DNA of 44,388 nt, taken from the NCBI GenBank assembly GCA_005239465.1, contig SPAW01000028.1, positions 1 through 44,388 of the forward strand. The letters run 5' to 3'. Shown here one piece after another: positions 1 through 7,672 of the stretch (its first letter is position 1; every line of letters begins with the position of its first letter). The stretch comes from Nitrospira sp. (GTDB lineage Bacteria; Nitrospirota; Nitrospiria; Nitrospirales; Nitrospiraceae). The notes beneath the pieces were generated by a model that saw only the letters and a program-made list of their open reading frames with translations, searched no databases and was not told the DNA's origin. Made by a program: the position numbers and the translations under genes.

Positions 1-486
1 TTTGGAGCCATGTTCGCGCCAAAACCGTTTGATGTGGCCAAAGAGATGGTACGCGTGACCCGGCCCGGAGGTTGGATCATTATGGGGAACTGGATTCCCA
101 ATGATCCGACATTGGTCGCACAAATCTTGAAAATCAGCTCCTCGTACTCGCCACCACCGCCGGAAGGCTTCGTTAGTCCTATGACGTGGGGGATCGAGAG
201 CAACGTGATAGAGCGATTTGCAGGCGCGGAGGTTCCGAAAGAGAATATCTCTTTCGTCAAGGACACGTTTAGCTTCAACTATCCCAGCACACCCTCTGAG
301 CTGCTTGGTACATTCAGAAAATACTATGGGCCAACCATGAATGCGTTCGAAGCTGCAGAAAAGAATGGTCGAGCCGGTGATTTACAGAATGAGCTGGAAG
401 TTCTGTTCAACAGCCAAAACAAAAGCCCAAGCAAGGATACCACTTCCATTCCTGCGACCTTCTTGCGCGTAACTGTTTGCGCGTAG
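1..486 (+). CDS. SAM-dependent methyltransferase, C-terminal part
   Basis: This reading frame is open from the first base, so the gene starts to the left of the window; only about 161 C-terminal residues are visible. The opening FGAMFAP, followed by RVTRPGGWIIMGNW, matches the post-motif strands of class I S-adenosylmethionine methyltransferases (the region after the SAM site, of the type '..LRPGG.'). The rest fits the variable C-terminal cap of small-molecule methyltransferases such as the UbiE/Methyltransf_11 type. The SAM-binding glycine loop is outside the window, so neither substrate nor activity can be judged. The gene ends at TAG just before the repeat island begins. Confidence 0.7.
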   Translation, partial: FGAMFAPKPFDVAKEMVRVTRPGGWIIMGNWIPNDPTLVAQILKISSSYSPPPPEGFVSPMTWGIESNVIERFAGAEVPKENISFVKDTFSFNYPSTPSELLGTFRKYYGPTMNAFEAAEKNGRAGDLQNELEVLFNSQNKSPSKDTTSIPATFLRVTVCA

Positions 487-568
487 TTGCCCAGGAACCC
501 CGAGTAGAAAACGAGGGTCAGTTCTTGACCTTGCACCTCGGACGAAACCGATAGACGGGAATGAATAA

Positions 569-697
569 CCCGAACCATTTCGCGGCGCGTGGCGGTCCGG
601 CTCCCAATTCGTCATTCGTGAAGCGTCGTTCGTCCGAACTATTCACCATTCACCATTGAACATGGAGCATTCTGCCCACCCCACCCCGCCATTCCAT
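569..697 (+). repeat. Island repeat, copy A (truncated)
   Basis: First and most degraded copy of the intergenic repeat that recurs through 10.04 kb. It has the 5' block (CATTTCGCGGCGCGTGGCGG), the GTGAAGCGTCGTTCGTCCG block and the ATTCACCATT-type decamers. The hairpin core and the 3' end ending in GTAGAATGTCC are missing. It fills most of the gap between the methyltransferase and the nucleotidyltransferase gene. Confidence 0.7.
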
Positions 698-763
698 TAC
701 CCGAGGCCTGGAACGCTTGTCGGAACGGGGCTAAATGAGTATCCTGTGCAGACAGAAACATGA

Positions 764-1063
764 GTGCGTAGCGTGACCACCACTGACATGTTGAAAGCCA
801 GACGGGACGGTATCCTCCAACTTGCCGCGCAGCACGGAGCTCACAATGTGCGTGTGTTTGGGTCCGTAGCCAGAGGAGAGGCAGGCCCAACAAGCGACGT
901 GGACTTGCTGGTCGAGATGGACCACGGACGCAGTCTGTTGGATTTGATCGAACTCAGTCAGGAGTTGGAAGCATTCCTCCAACGTAAAGTCGATATCCTC
1001 ACTGATGGGGGACTCAGTCCTTACCTTGAACAGCGCATCCAAGCCGAAGTCGTCCCATTATGA
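764..1063 (+). CDS. MNT-type nucleotidyltransferase, antitoxin of a HEPN/MNT module
   Basis: A minimal nucleotidyltransferase of 99 residues. It has the family signature GSVARGEAGPTSDVDLLVEM (glycine-serine, then the D-x-D pair that binds metal and nucleotide), followed by the typical DLIELSQELEAFLQRKVDILT helix and strand. In characterised MntA/HepT pairs this enzyme adds AMP to a tyrosine of the HEPN RNase and so neutralises it. Its stop overlaps the next start (ATGA at 1060), the normal translational coupling for such pairs. An in-frame ATG a few codons in (789) could also be used. The partner gene carries a premature stop, so this antitoxin may now be an orphan. Confidence 0.85.
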   Translation: MRSVTTTDMLKARRDGILQLAAQHGAHNVRVFGSVARGEAGPTSDVDLLVEMDHGRSLLDLIELSQELEAFLQRKVDILTDGGLSPYLEQRIQAEVVPL

Positions 1064-1404
1064 AGGACGACCGCATCTACCTGCTGCACGTTCGAGACGC
1101 CATCCAACACATTCTCTAGTACACCGCAACCGGTAAAGAGGACTTCTTCGCGGATCGGAAAACTCAAGACGCGGTCGTGCGCAATCTCGAAATCATCGGC
1201 GAGGCGACCAAGCGTGTGTCCACCTCGCTCAAAGACGCTCATCAAGACATCTCATGGAAGCCCATCGCCGGCATGAGAGACAAACTGATCCACGATTACT
1301 TTGGCATCAATCTCCAACTTGTGTGGGACGTTGTCGAACGAGACCTACCCGCCTGGAAGCTCAAGGTCACACAGCTCCTGGAATCCCTCGGCAAGAAATC
1401 CTAG
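1060..1404 (+). pseudogene. HEPN-domain toxin (DUF86/HepT-like) interrupted by an amber stop
   Basis: Read from the ATG at 1060, this is a normal 114-codon HepT-like protein except that codon 20 is TAG (1117-1119). Downstream the frame stays open and well conserved: NLEIIGEATKRVS, then WKPIAGMRDKLIHDYFGI. The last segment contains the R-x4-H-x-Y motif, where R and H are the RNase residues and Y is the tyrosine modified by the partner. A GTG at 1177 could restart translation and give a 75-residue protein that keeps this motif but lacks the first helices. The toxin is therefore probably inactive, unless the stop is suppressed or a sequencing error. Only one lesion is seen, which suggests recent inactivation. 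Confidence 0.8.
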
Positions 1405-1428
1405 CAGCAATCTCTCTGGTAAGTAGAA

Positions 1429-1690
1429 CGGCACCAGAAACCCTTTCGCGCACGTGGCGGGGATCTGGTCCATCTGGTCTATCTGGTCTGTCTCGTTTGT
1501 TTGGTTCGACGAACGAGAGAGACAAGACAGACCCACACACCAGAGAAACCGCCCTGGGGTCGTCGTCCATGAAGCGTCGTTCGTCCGGACAATTCAACAT
1601 TCACCATTCAACATTGAACATTCCTACCCCCCCCCCCCCCCTCACACAGCGATGGACCAGGCCGACTCTGAAACAGTAGAATGTCCCGGT
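1429..1690 (+). repeat. Island repeat, copy B (full length)
   Basis: A full-length copy in order: 5' block (CGCGCACGTGGCGGGGATCTGG), tandem TCTGGTCTA-like units, hairpin core centred on GGTTCGACGAAC, the CCCTGGGGTCGTCGTCCATG block, the ATTCAACATT decamers, a pyrimidine tract and the 3' end GATGGACCAGG...GTAGAATGTCC. The pyrimidine tract here is an uninterrupted run of 15 C (1627-1641). Copies E and H are closest to it. Confidence 0.85.
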
Positions 1691-1731
1691 TTGTTCACTC
1701 GCAATAACCCTTGTCATTAAAGGAGGGCGCC

Positions 1732-2025
1732 ATGGCTACTTATCTGATGCTCCTCAACTGGACGGATCAGGGAATCAGGACTGTAAAGGAGTCGCCGAAG
1801 CGGTTGGATGCGGCGAAAAAGCTTGCCAAAGACTTGGGTGGTGAGATCAAGACTGTTTACATGACGCAAGGGAGTTTCGATCTTGCCGTGGTCGCAGAGA
1901 TGCCCAATGACGAGAAGCTGGCCAGCTTCGTCTTGAAACTTGGGTCAATGGGAAATGTGCGAACCACGACGCTCAAAGCCTATCCGGAAGACGAATACCG
2001 GAAGATTATCGGCGGTCTGAACTAA
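1732..2025 (+). CDS. GYD-domain protein
   Basis: A 97-residue protein starting at the ATG that follows a strong ribosome binding site (AAAGGAGG, 1719-1726). The sequence MATYLMLLNWTDQGIRTVK...RLDAAKKLAKDLGGEIKTVYMTQGSFDLAVVAEMPND fits the GYD family. These are small alpha+beta proteins, probably with a dimeric ferredoxin-like fold, of unknown function. No catalytic residues can be assigned. The gene starts about 40 bases after repeat copy B and is followed closely by a decayed macro-domain gene, which may once have been co-transcribed. Confidence 0.85.
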   Translation: MATYLMLLNWTDQGIRTVKESPKRLDAAKKLAKDLGGEIKTVYMTQGSFDLAVVAEMPNDEKLASFVLKLGSMGNVRTTTLKAYPEDEYRKIIGGLN

Positions 2026-2033
2026 ACCGTCCT

Positions 2034-2170
2034 ATGCCGCTGCAGATCAGAGTCATCCAGAGCAGCATCCTGGACGTGGATGTGCAAGTTATCGTCAACG
2101 CCGCCAACAGTTGCGGGATCATGGGGGTGGCGTAGCAGGGGTCATCAGGCGGGCGGCAGGAAAATAATAC
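2034..2170 (+). pseudogene. Macro-domain (ADP-ribose-binding) gene remnant
   Basis: From the ATG at 2034 the frame reads MPLQIRVIQSSILDVDVQVI then VNAANS. This is the start of a macro domain, including the conserved VNAANS loop that contacts ADP-ribose. One G is missing from the following glycine-rich stretch, so the frame stops at 2133; shifting frame recovers GVAGVIRRAAG, the next conserved macro motif. Beyond about 2170 no further similarity is recognisable. Intact relatives remove ADP-ribose or hydrolyse O-acetyl-ADP-ribose; this copy is dead. Confidence 0.7.
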
Positions 2171-2278
2171 TGTACCTGGAAACATTTCGCAGTGTATTGC
2201 GGGACGATGCTGGACCTGTTACTGGTCCGCTCCGGCGTGTTGTGAAAGCACGGTAGAAGATATGACGAGGGCTTGCCC

Positions 2279-2623
2279 ATGAACAAGAAGTATTGGTTGT
2301 ACGGGTTGGCCGTCGTGATTGGAATCGTGGTGCAGTTGTCGTCTCCACGGTTTCCGGAAGAAGAGAAGCCTGGGATTCGAGTGGTATTTTCTCGTTGGCA
2401 TGCCGGTGGTCTGCGCCGCATCTGCCGTACTTGGCTTTATTGAGCCGAGCAGGCCGTGGCGATGAGGGATCGCTCCCCTTGTTGGCCAGTTTCCTGGATG
2501 CTATTAACTCAAAGGCCGGGTAATCTCTTGCCACTTGGCTTGGTGATGTTCGGTGTGCTCTCCATGCCATCGATCATTACGGCACGGATCGGCGCAGTAT
2601 TTGGAAGTAAGCGTACGACATAA
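2279..2623 (+). pseudogene. Small membrane protein gene, frameshifted
   Basis: An open frame starts at ATG 2279 with MNKKYWLYGLAVVIGIVVQL, a typical N-terminal membrane helix. It then loses frame near 2385. In the +1 frame the protein continues as LVGMPVVCAASAVLGFIEPS, and after a TGA at about 2463 (where TGG would fit) as GIAPLVGQFLDAINSKAGNL and a second hydrophobic segment, ending at TAA 2621-2623. Two lesions in a coherent 114-codon frame indicate a recently broken gene for a protein with about three membrane segments. I do not recognise the family. Confidence 0.6.
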
Positions 2624-2660
2624 TGGGGTCAGAAACAGCAGTGGCCGGACCAGGAGAGAG

Positions 2661-3911
2661 TTACGGCAACGGTTTGTGGGGCGCCTGCGGATCGAGCTGC
2701 CAGCGAGATTGAACTTCATCCGATGGTAGAGCATCGATCTTCAAAGCTCGTATTATCCATGGAATAGGTGGCCCCTGCAGGACTACGGACGTGAGCGCAA
2801 TAAAGAACACCATGTGAAAAATCGTGTCGGCCTGCTTGATCCCGGCCAATAAGGGAAACGTGGCCAGGATAATCGGCACGGCCCCACGGAGACCCGCCCA
2901 GGCCACAAGAGTCTGTTCTCGAAACGGCATCGGCGAAAAAGCCAGCGCCGTGTGGACACTCGCAGGGCGGGCGACGAAGATCAGGAAGAGGGAAACCAGG
3001 AGCCCCACCCAAGCGATTGGCGCGAGCCGTGCCGGAAATACTTGTAACCCCAGCATCAAAAACATGGTGACCTGCATCAGCCAGGCCAGCCCATCGTGAA
3101 AACGCAAGATACTCTGCTGGTGAGTAAACGGCTTTCGCTGCATGATGAGCCCCGCCAGGTACACGGCCAGAAAGCCACTCCCGTTGAGGAACGCGGTCAG
3201 GCCGTAGGTCAGCAGCGCCAGCGCCACCGACAGCACCGGATAAATGCCTTCCAACTCCAAGTCGAGCGCATTGAACGATCGTCTCATGATCTCTCCCATT
3301 GCAATGCCAAGCACCACCCCCACGGCCATTTGCATCACAAAGAATGAGACAAGCTCTCCGAAGGAGGTCGAGGGTTCCGTCAACAGTCGAATCAGCGCGA
3401 TCGTTAGCACGACCGCCATCGGATCGTTGCTGCCGGATTCCAATTCGAGCAATTGGACCAATCGCCGGGGGATCTTGGCGTTCCGCGCCCTTAGCACCAT
3501 AAAGACGGCCGCGGCATCGGTGGACGACACAATCGCGCCGAGCAAGAGGCCCTCCAGAAATGAGAACCCCTGGACCCAGGAGACAAACATCCCGACCAGC
3601 AGCGCAGTGAGCAGAACCCCGATCGTCGAGAGAGACAACCCCTGCCACAGGATGGGACGCACCCCCGCCCACTCCGTGTCCAATCCGCCCGCAAACAGAA
3701 TCAAGACGAGCGCAATGATACCCATCGACTGAACCAGAGACGGATTGTCGAAATAGATGCCGCCGAGACCGTCGGACCCCGCCAACATGCCGATGGCGAG
3801 GAACAAGACCAGTGAGGGGATGCCAAACCGATTCGAGAGCTTGATCGTCAAAATGCTCAGAATGACGAGGCCGGAGAAAACGATGAAGATCAACTCAATG
3901 GAAGTCGGCAT
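2661..3911 (-). CDS. K+/H+ or Na+/H+ antiporter of the CPA1 family (NhaP2-like), membrane domain only
   Basis: A 416-residue polytopic membrane protein with about 12-13 hydrophobic segments. It has the CPA1 hallmarks STDAAAVFMVLRARN (near residue 130) and ELESGSNDPMAVVLTIAL (near 158), where the N-D pair binds the cation, and a late WAGLRGAVPIILATFP segment. Known NhaP2-type K+/H+ antiporters are roughly 560-580 residues with cytoplasmic TrkA-C/RCK and CorC-like domains. This one stops shortly after the last membrane helix (RWQLDPQAPHKPLP), so the usual regulatory tail is absent. It is the only gene of its cassette on the minus strand. Ion preference cannot be read from the sequence. Confidence 0.88.
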   Translation of the reverse strand: MPTSIELIFIVFSGLVILSILTIKLSNRFGIPSLVLFLAIGMLAGSDGLGGIYFDNPSLVQSMGIIALVLILFAGGLDTEWAGVRPILWQGLSLSTIGVLLTALLVGMFVSWVQGFSFLEGLLLGAIVSSTDAAAVFMVLRARNAKIPRRLVQLLELESGSNDPMAVVLTIALIRLLTEPSTSFGELVSFFVMQMAVGVVLGIAMGEIMRRSFNALDLELEGIYPVLSVALALLTYGLTAFLNGSGFLAVYLAGLIMQRKPFTHQQSILRFHDGLAWLMQVTMFLMLGLQVFPARLAPIAWVGLLVSLFLIFVARPASVHTALAFSPMPFREQTLVAWAGLRGAVPIILATFPLLAGIKQADTIFHMVFFIALTSVVLQGPPIPWIIRALKIDALPSDEVQSRWQLDPQAPHKPLP

Positions 3912-4130
3912 CTTGCTATTGTTGTTTGAGGTTGTTCGACGCGACCCGATGCGGTCTATTACACAGACGACCGGATCACGCTAGCCACAAGATGAGGCAA
4001 AGAGTTGTCGCCTAGTCTCATAGAGACCGTGCGGGGAAACAGGCTTTGATCCCTTACTCCGCAACGCGCGGTCAAGAGAGATAGAGCCGGGCATGGATAT
4101 TGACTTATGAGGACCAGGGGAGAAATAAGC
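3912..4130. other. Gap upstream of the antiporter
   Basis: This stretch between the antiporter start and repeat copy C holds no gene I can support. It should contain the antiporter promoter on the minus strand, but no clear -35/-10 pair stands out. Confidence 0.5.
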
Positions 4131-4310
4131 AAACCATTCCGCAGCGCGCGGCGGGGAGCTGGTTCCTCTGGTCTATTTGGTCTGTCTCGTTTGGTTGGTT
4201 CGACGAACGAGAGAGACAAGACAGACCGACAGACCAGATAGACTGCCTCTGAATCCCCCTCCCCTCACGCTACGATGGACCAGGCTGACCTGAAAAAGTA
4301 GAATGTCCCG
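4131..4310 (+). repeat. Island repeat, copy C (internally deleted)
   Basis: It has the 5' block (CCATTCCGCAGCGCGCGGCG), two tandem units, the complete hairpin core and the 3' end (ACGATGGACCAGGCTGACC then GTAGAATGTCC). The roughly 90-base middle with the GAAGCGTCGTTCGTCC and ATTCAACATT blocks is missing. The loss of the middle with both ends kept shows that 5' and 3' ends are separate modules. Confidence 0.85.
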
Positions 4311-4374
4311 ATTTCTTTGCCTGTCCTGCGTTGTATCGTTGGGACGCACAAGAACTTCATGAAGGATCTGCACG

Positions 4375-5574
4375 ATGAAGGGTGAGTTACAGGTGAAGCA
4401 CTCCCTGCGCCACATTCCCTCGGGGATTTGGGTGTTGGGTTTTGTCAGCTTGCTGATGGACATCTCGTCGGAAATGATCCATAGCCTGCTGCCGTTGTTT
4501 ATGGTCACGATCCTGGGGACGAGCACCATGGCGGTCGGCCTTGTTGAAGGGCTCGCCGAGTCTCTGGCGCTCGTCGTCAAAGTCTTTTCAGGGACGCTGA
4601 GCGACTATTTGGGCAAGCGGAAGGGGCTGGCCGTGTTCGGCTACGCCTTGGGCGCTTTCGCCAAACCGCTCTTTGCCGTCGCCTCTGGCGTTGGTCTCGT
4701 CTTGACCGCTCGCCTGCTGGACAGAGTCGGGAAAGGTGTGCGTGGCGCACCACGGGACGCCTTGGTCGCGGACATCACCCCACCTCAGATCCGCGGTGCC
4801 GCCATCGGCTTGCGGCAGTCCCTTGATACCGTCGGAGCGTTCCTCGGCCCTCTGCTCGCGGTCGGCTTGATGCTGCTCTGGGCCAATGATTTCCGGGCCG
4901 TCTTCTGGGTAGCCGTCTTGCCTGGACTGATGGCCGTGGCGCTCTTTTTGTTCGGTGTCCATGAACCTGAGCATCGGCAGACATCCAAGGGCAAGAATCC
5001 CATCCGATGGGACAATCTGACCCGCTTAGGGTCAGCCTATTGGTGGGTGGTGGGTATCGGAGCAATCTTCACGCTGGCTCGGTTCAGTGAGGCTTTCTTG
5101 GTCCTCCGCGCTCAGCATGGGGGGATTCCCATCGCCCTGGTCCCTCTTGTCATGGTTGCGATGAATCTGATCTACGCCCTATCGGCCTATCCATTCGGCA
5201 AGCTCTCCGATCAGATGAGTCACATGAGGCTGCTCACTCTCGGTCTTCTGGTTCTGATTGCAGCCGATTTAGTCTTAGCTACGAACGATCACTGGGGTGT
5301 TGTCTTATTAGGCGTCGGGTTGTGGGGCCTTCATATGGGCATGACCCAAGGCTTGCTCGCCACCATGGTAGCCGACTCGGCACCCGCCGATCTTCGCGGG
5401 ACAGCATATGGCTTCTTCAACCTCGCCAGCGGCCTGGCGATGTTGATTGCCAGCGTACTAGCAGGATTCTTGTGGGATCAGTATAGCGCATCATTCACAT
5501 TCTACGCAGGAGCCGTGTTTTGCGGGGTCGCTCTCATGGGACTAACCCTTTACCAGCTGAAGAATAAAAAATGA
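4375..5574 (+). CDS. Major facilitator superfamily transporter
   Basis: A 399-residue protein with about 11-12 hydrophobic segments. The MFS motif A appears in the first half as SGTLSDYLGKRKGLAVFGY (loop 2-3). The stretch ARLLDRVGKGVRGAPRDALVAD (about residues 108-129) is typical of a widespread MFS subgroup. A second related loop, AYPFGKLSDQMSHMRLL, lies in the C-terminal half. The start follows GAAGGATCTGCACG. Substrate cannot be assigned: the subgroup is annotated variously as sugar or drug exporters. It is the only gene between repeat copies C and D. Confidence 0.88.
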   Translation: MKGELQVKHSLRHIPSGIWVLGFVSLLMDISSEMIHSLLPLFMVTILGTSTMAVGLVEGLAESLALVVKVFSGTLSDYLGKRKGLAVFGYALGAFAKPLFAVASGVGLVLTARLLDRVGKGVRGAPRDALVADITPPQIRGAAIGLRQSLDTVGAFLGPLLAVGLMLLWANDFRAVFWVAVLPGLMAVALFLFGVHEPEHRQTSKGKNPIRWDNLTRLGSAYWWVVGIGAIFTLARFSEAFLVLRAQHGGIPIALVPLVMVAMNLIYALSAYPFGKLSDQMSHMRLLTLGLLVLIAADLVLATNDHWGVVLLGVGLWGLHMGMTQGLLATMVADSAPADLRGTAYGFFNLASGLAMLIASVLAGFLWDQYSASFTFYAGAVFCGVALMGLTLYQLKNKK

Positions 5575-5586
5575 GGGGAAGAAAAA

Positions 5587-5969
5587 TGTGCCAAGACCCA
5601 TCTCGCGGCGCGTGACGGGGATCTGGTTCATCTCGTTTGTTTGGTCTATCTTGTCTATCTGGTCTTTCTGGTTTGTTTGGTTCGACGAACCAGAGAGACA
5701 AGACAAACCAAACCAACAAGACCTACCGCCCTGATCACGTCGTTCGTCGCTCGTCTCTCGTCGTTCGCAAGCGGTGATTGCCCTGGCTCGCGAGATACGC
5801 TTCACGGTTCGACCTTTCGACAGGCTCAAGGCCCCGAGCCGAGTCGAGGGGCAGGCTCACCGTCCCGAGCCAAGTCGAGGGACGCTTCACGAGAGACGTT
5901 TTTTCCTCCACCCCCTCTACCCACACACCGAGATGGACCAAGCTGACCTGAAAAGGTAGAATGTCCTGG
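5587..5969 (+). repeat. Island repeat, copy D (long subtype)
   Basis: The longest copy type. It has the 5' block, four or more tandem TCTGGTCTA-like units and a hairpin core in which both arms changed together (TCTGGTT with AACCAGA instead of TCTCGTT with AACGAGA). The CCCTGATCACGTCGTTCGTC block and a 120-base insert rich in GACCTTTCGACAGGCTCAAG and CCGAGTCGAGG motifs follow, then the standard 3' end. The insert is shared with copy G and with the isolated fragments at 19.3 and 30.6 kb. Confidence 0.85.
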
Positions 5970-6135
5970 TTTCTTGATCGTGGACGAGTCGCAATTCTGG
6001 CAGGATATTGGCGATGCCTCATCCAGCAGCACAAGATTGTTGGAATATTGCATGGAACCGGATTCTAGATAGTTATGCGGGTCTTGTGTGATCGCACTAC
6101 GAGACAGTAAAAACTAACACGAAAGGGCTATCAGA
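5970..6135. other. Short spacer with a minor ORF
   Basis: After the 3' end of copy D an ATG at 5961 opens a 35-codon frame (MSWFLDRGRVAILAG...), closing at TAG 6066. It begins in the repeat and has no recognisable family or ribosome binding site, so I do not call it a gene. Nothing else is visible before the DUF3303-like gene. Confidence 0.4.
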
Positions 6136-6432
6136 ATGAGATTCATGATTACTTGGCAGTTTCACCAAGGCAAGCTCCACGATGGGTTATCCCTTTTCTT
6201 GCAGATGACGCCGGAGCAAGACCGGGCAGACAGGGGAAGCAACATCAAGCTGATTGGCCGTTGGCATGATCTTGTACGAGGCCGAGGTGTAGCCATCTGT
6301 GAATCCGACAGTGCCGAGGCTATCTCGAACTGGGCACTAAAATGGAATAGCCTTTTGGATGTAGATGTTGCCGTGGTGTTGGATGACAACGAGGCCCGTG
6401 CGCTGGGCAAGAACCGTGCGAAGCAGTCATAG
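6136..6432 (+). CDS. DUF3303-like small protein
   Basis: A 98-residue protein starting MRFMITWQFHQGKLHDGLSL and continuing LIGRWHDLVRGRGVAICESDSAEAISNWALKWNSLLDVDVAVVLDD. It fits the DUF3303 family: short proteins with a probable dimeric alpha/beta-barrel fold, related in size and fold to GYD/EthD proteins, with no known reaction. The ATG follows an AAAGGGCTATCAGA stretch that could act as ribosome binding site. It is alone between repeat copies D and E. The other small alpha+beta protein of the island (1732) is similar in type. Confidence 0.75.
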   Translation: MRFMITWQFHQGKLHDGLSLFLQMTPEQDRADRGSNIKLIGRWHDLVRGRGVAICESDSAEAISNWALKWNSLLDVDVAVVLDDNEARALGKNRAKQS

Positions 6433-6508
6433 CCGCCTAACACCTCGCTGGAGGCAATAACTGCCTCGCTTTGCCGTCGCGAACCAGCGCAGGCGTGGGA
6501 ATACAAAC

Positions 6509-6766
6509 GTGCCGGAACCAATTCGCGGCGCGTGACGGGGAGCTGGTCCCTCTGGTCTATTTGGTCTGTCTCGTTTGTTTGGTTCGACGAACGAGAGAGA
6601 CAAGACAGACCCACACACCAGAGAAACCGCCCTGGGGTCGCCGTCCATGAAGCGTCGTTCGTCCGGACAATTCAACATTCACCATTTAACATTGAACATT
6701 CCTACCCCCACCCTCTCCCCTCACACCACGATGGACCAGGCTGACCTGAAAAAGTAGAATGTCCCC
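6509..6766 (+). repeat. Island repeat, copy E (full length)
   Basis: Nearly identical to copy B through the hairpin core and the GGTCGCCGTCCATGAAGCGT and ATTCAACATT blocks. The pyrimidine tract is broken by A residues instead of forming a C run. It ends with the standard GTAGAATGTCC. Confidence 0.87.
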
Positions 6767-6805
6767 ACTGCTTTGCCTACGGTGACGCTTTTCATTGGAG
6801 GTCGT

Positions 6806-7597
6806 ATGGCAGTGGACTCAACCAAGCCCAAGCGAGTTCTCGTCGTGCATGGTGTGGAGCTCGGGGAGGACGAAGACCAGAACCAACACAACGATATTAG
6901 GAAGCTCATCCTCAACCGCCTCAACGGTGCACCTCTTCCTTTCGATACGGAGATGTATCGCTTTGAAAACATCAATGATAAAGCCCAGAAGAGGTTACGG
7001 ACCGTCCTCTCCCTCTTCGCCCGGAACATGATCGAGCAAAAGGCGATAGACTTAGCTGTCGACATCATCGGGGATGTCGCCATTGCTCGAGCGAAGGCCA
7101 GCACCGCCCAGATCATCCGTCAGGGATTAGTCGATCGGATTCTAGAGATCTACGAGGAGGGAAACCCTTTATATCTGGTGGCCCACAGCCTCGGTTCGGT
7201 CTACGCTTTTGACGCGGTCAACCATCTCATCAAGTCAGCCGAGCACTTTGACCGGGACAATCGGAAAAGCTGGCCAGTCCAAGGGCTGGTGACCATCGGC
7301 TCCCCGCTAGGCCTCAAGATGTTCAAGCGGAATCGCGTCAAGCCACTTGGAGAAGGTCGCAAGTTTTTCCGGTGGATCAACTACTGGGATCGAACCGATC
7401 CCATCGTGAGCGGGTCTTTCTACGGCAAACCGGAGGCGCGTTATGACATCGTGGAACGGTTTGCCACGGATGACGAAAACTGCGGCTGGTTGATTCAGGA
7501 CCGCGTGGTAGACATTGGAAAAGCCTGGCTCATGGCCCATGTCGGCTACTGGCACCACCCCGGCCTGGGAGATGATCTGGTGAGCTTGCTGGGCTAA
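6806..7597 (+). CDS. Alpha/beta-hydrolase (lipase-like)
   Basis: A 263-residue protein starting at the ATG that follows GGAGGT (6797-6802). It opens with RVLVVHGVELGEDED, the strand and oxyanion HG of alpha/beta hydrolases. The nucleophile elbow is LVAHSLGSVYAFDAV near residue 130, with serine as the presumed catalytic nucleophile. The C-terminal HVGYWHHPGLGDDLV offers candidate histidines. There is no signal peptide, so it is probably cytoplasmic. Substrate is unknown. It shares a cassette with the lipoprotein gene 75 bases downstream, so the two may be co-transcribed. Confidence 0.75.
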   Translation: MAVDSTKPKRVLVVHGVELGEDEDQNQHNDIRKLILNRLNGAPLPFDTEMYRFENINDKAQKRLRTVLSLFARNMIEQKAIDLAVDIIGDVAIARAKASTAQIIRQGLVDRILEIYEEGNPLYLVAHSLGSVYAFDAVNHLIKSAEHFDRDNRKSWPVQGLVTIGSPLGLKMFKRNRVKPLGEGRKFFRWINYWDRTDPIVSGSFYGKPEARYDIVERFATDDENCGWLIQDRVVDIGKAWLMAHVGYWHHPGLGDDLVSLLG

Positions 7598-7672
7598 CCG
7601 GAACCTGTCACACAAGGCTATCAACCGTAGAGCAGACGCTTGCCGCGTTGCTTCTCCTCTTGGGAGGACCCA

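Noticed and set aside
1254-1679. Open frames through the island repeats (also at 5641, 6532, 8807 and 9060)
   Set aside because: They read straight through the hairpin and decamer blocks, have no ribosome binding site, and similar frames recur in every repeat copy only because the DNA is repeated.
2716-3672. 318-codon minus-strand frame
   Set aside because: Alternative frame of the antiporter gene; the 416-codon frame has all conserved membrane motifs.
5961-6068. 35-codon frame after repeat copy D
   Set aside because: It begins within the repeat, lacks a ribosome binding site and has no recognisable family; kept only as an observation about repeat 3' ends.
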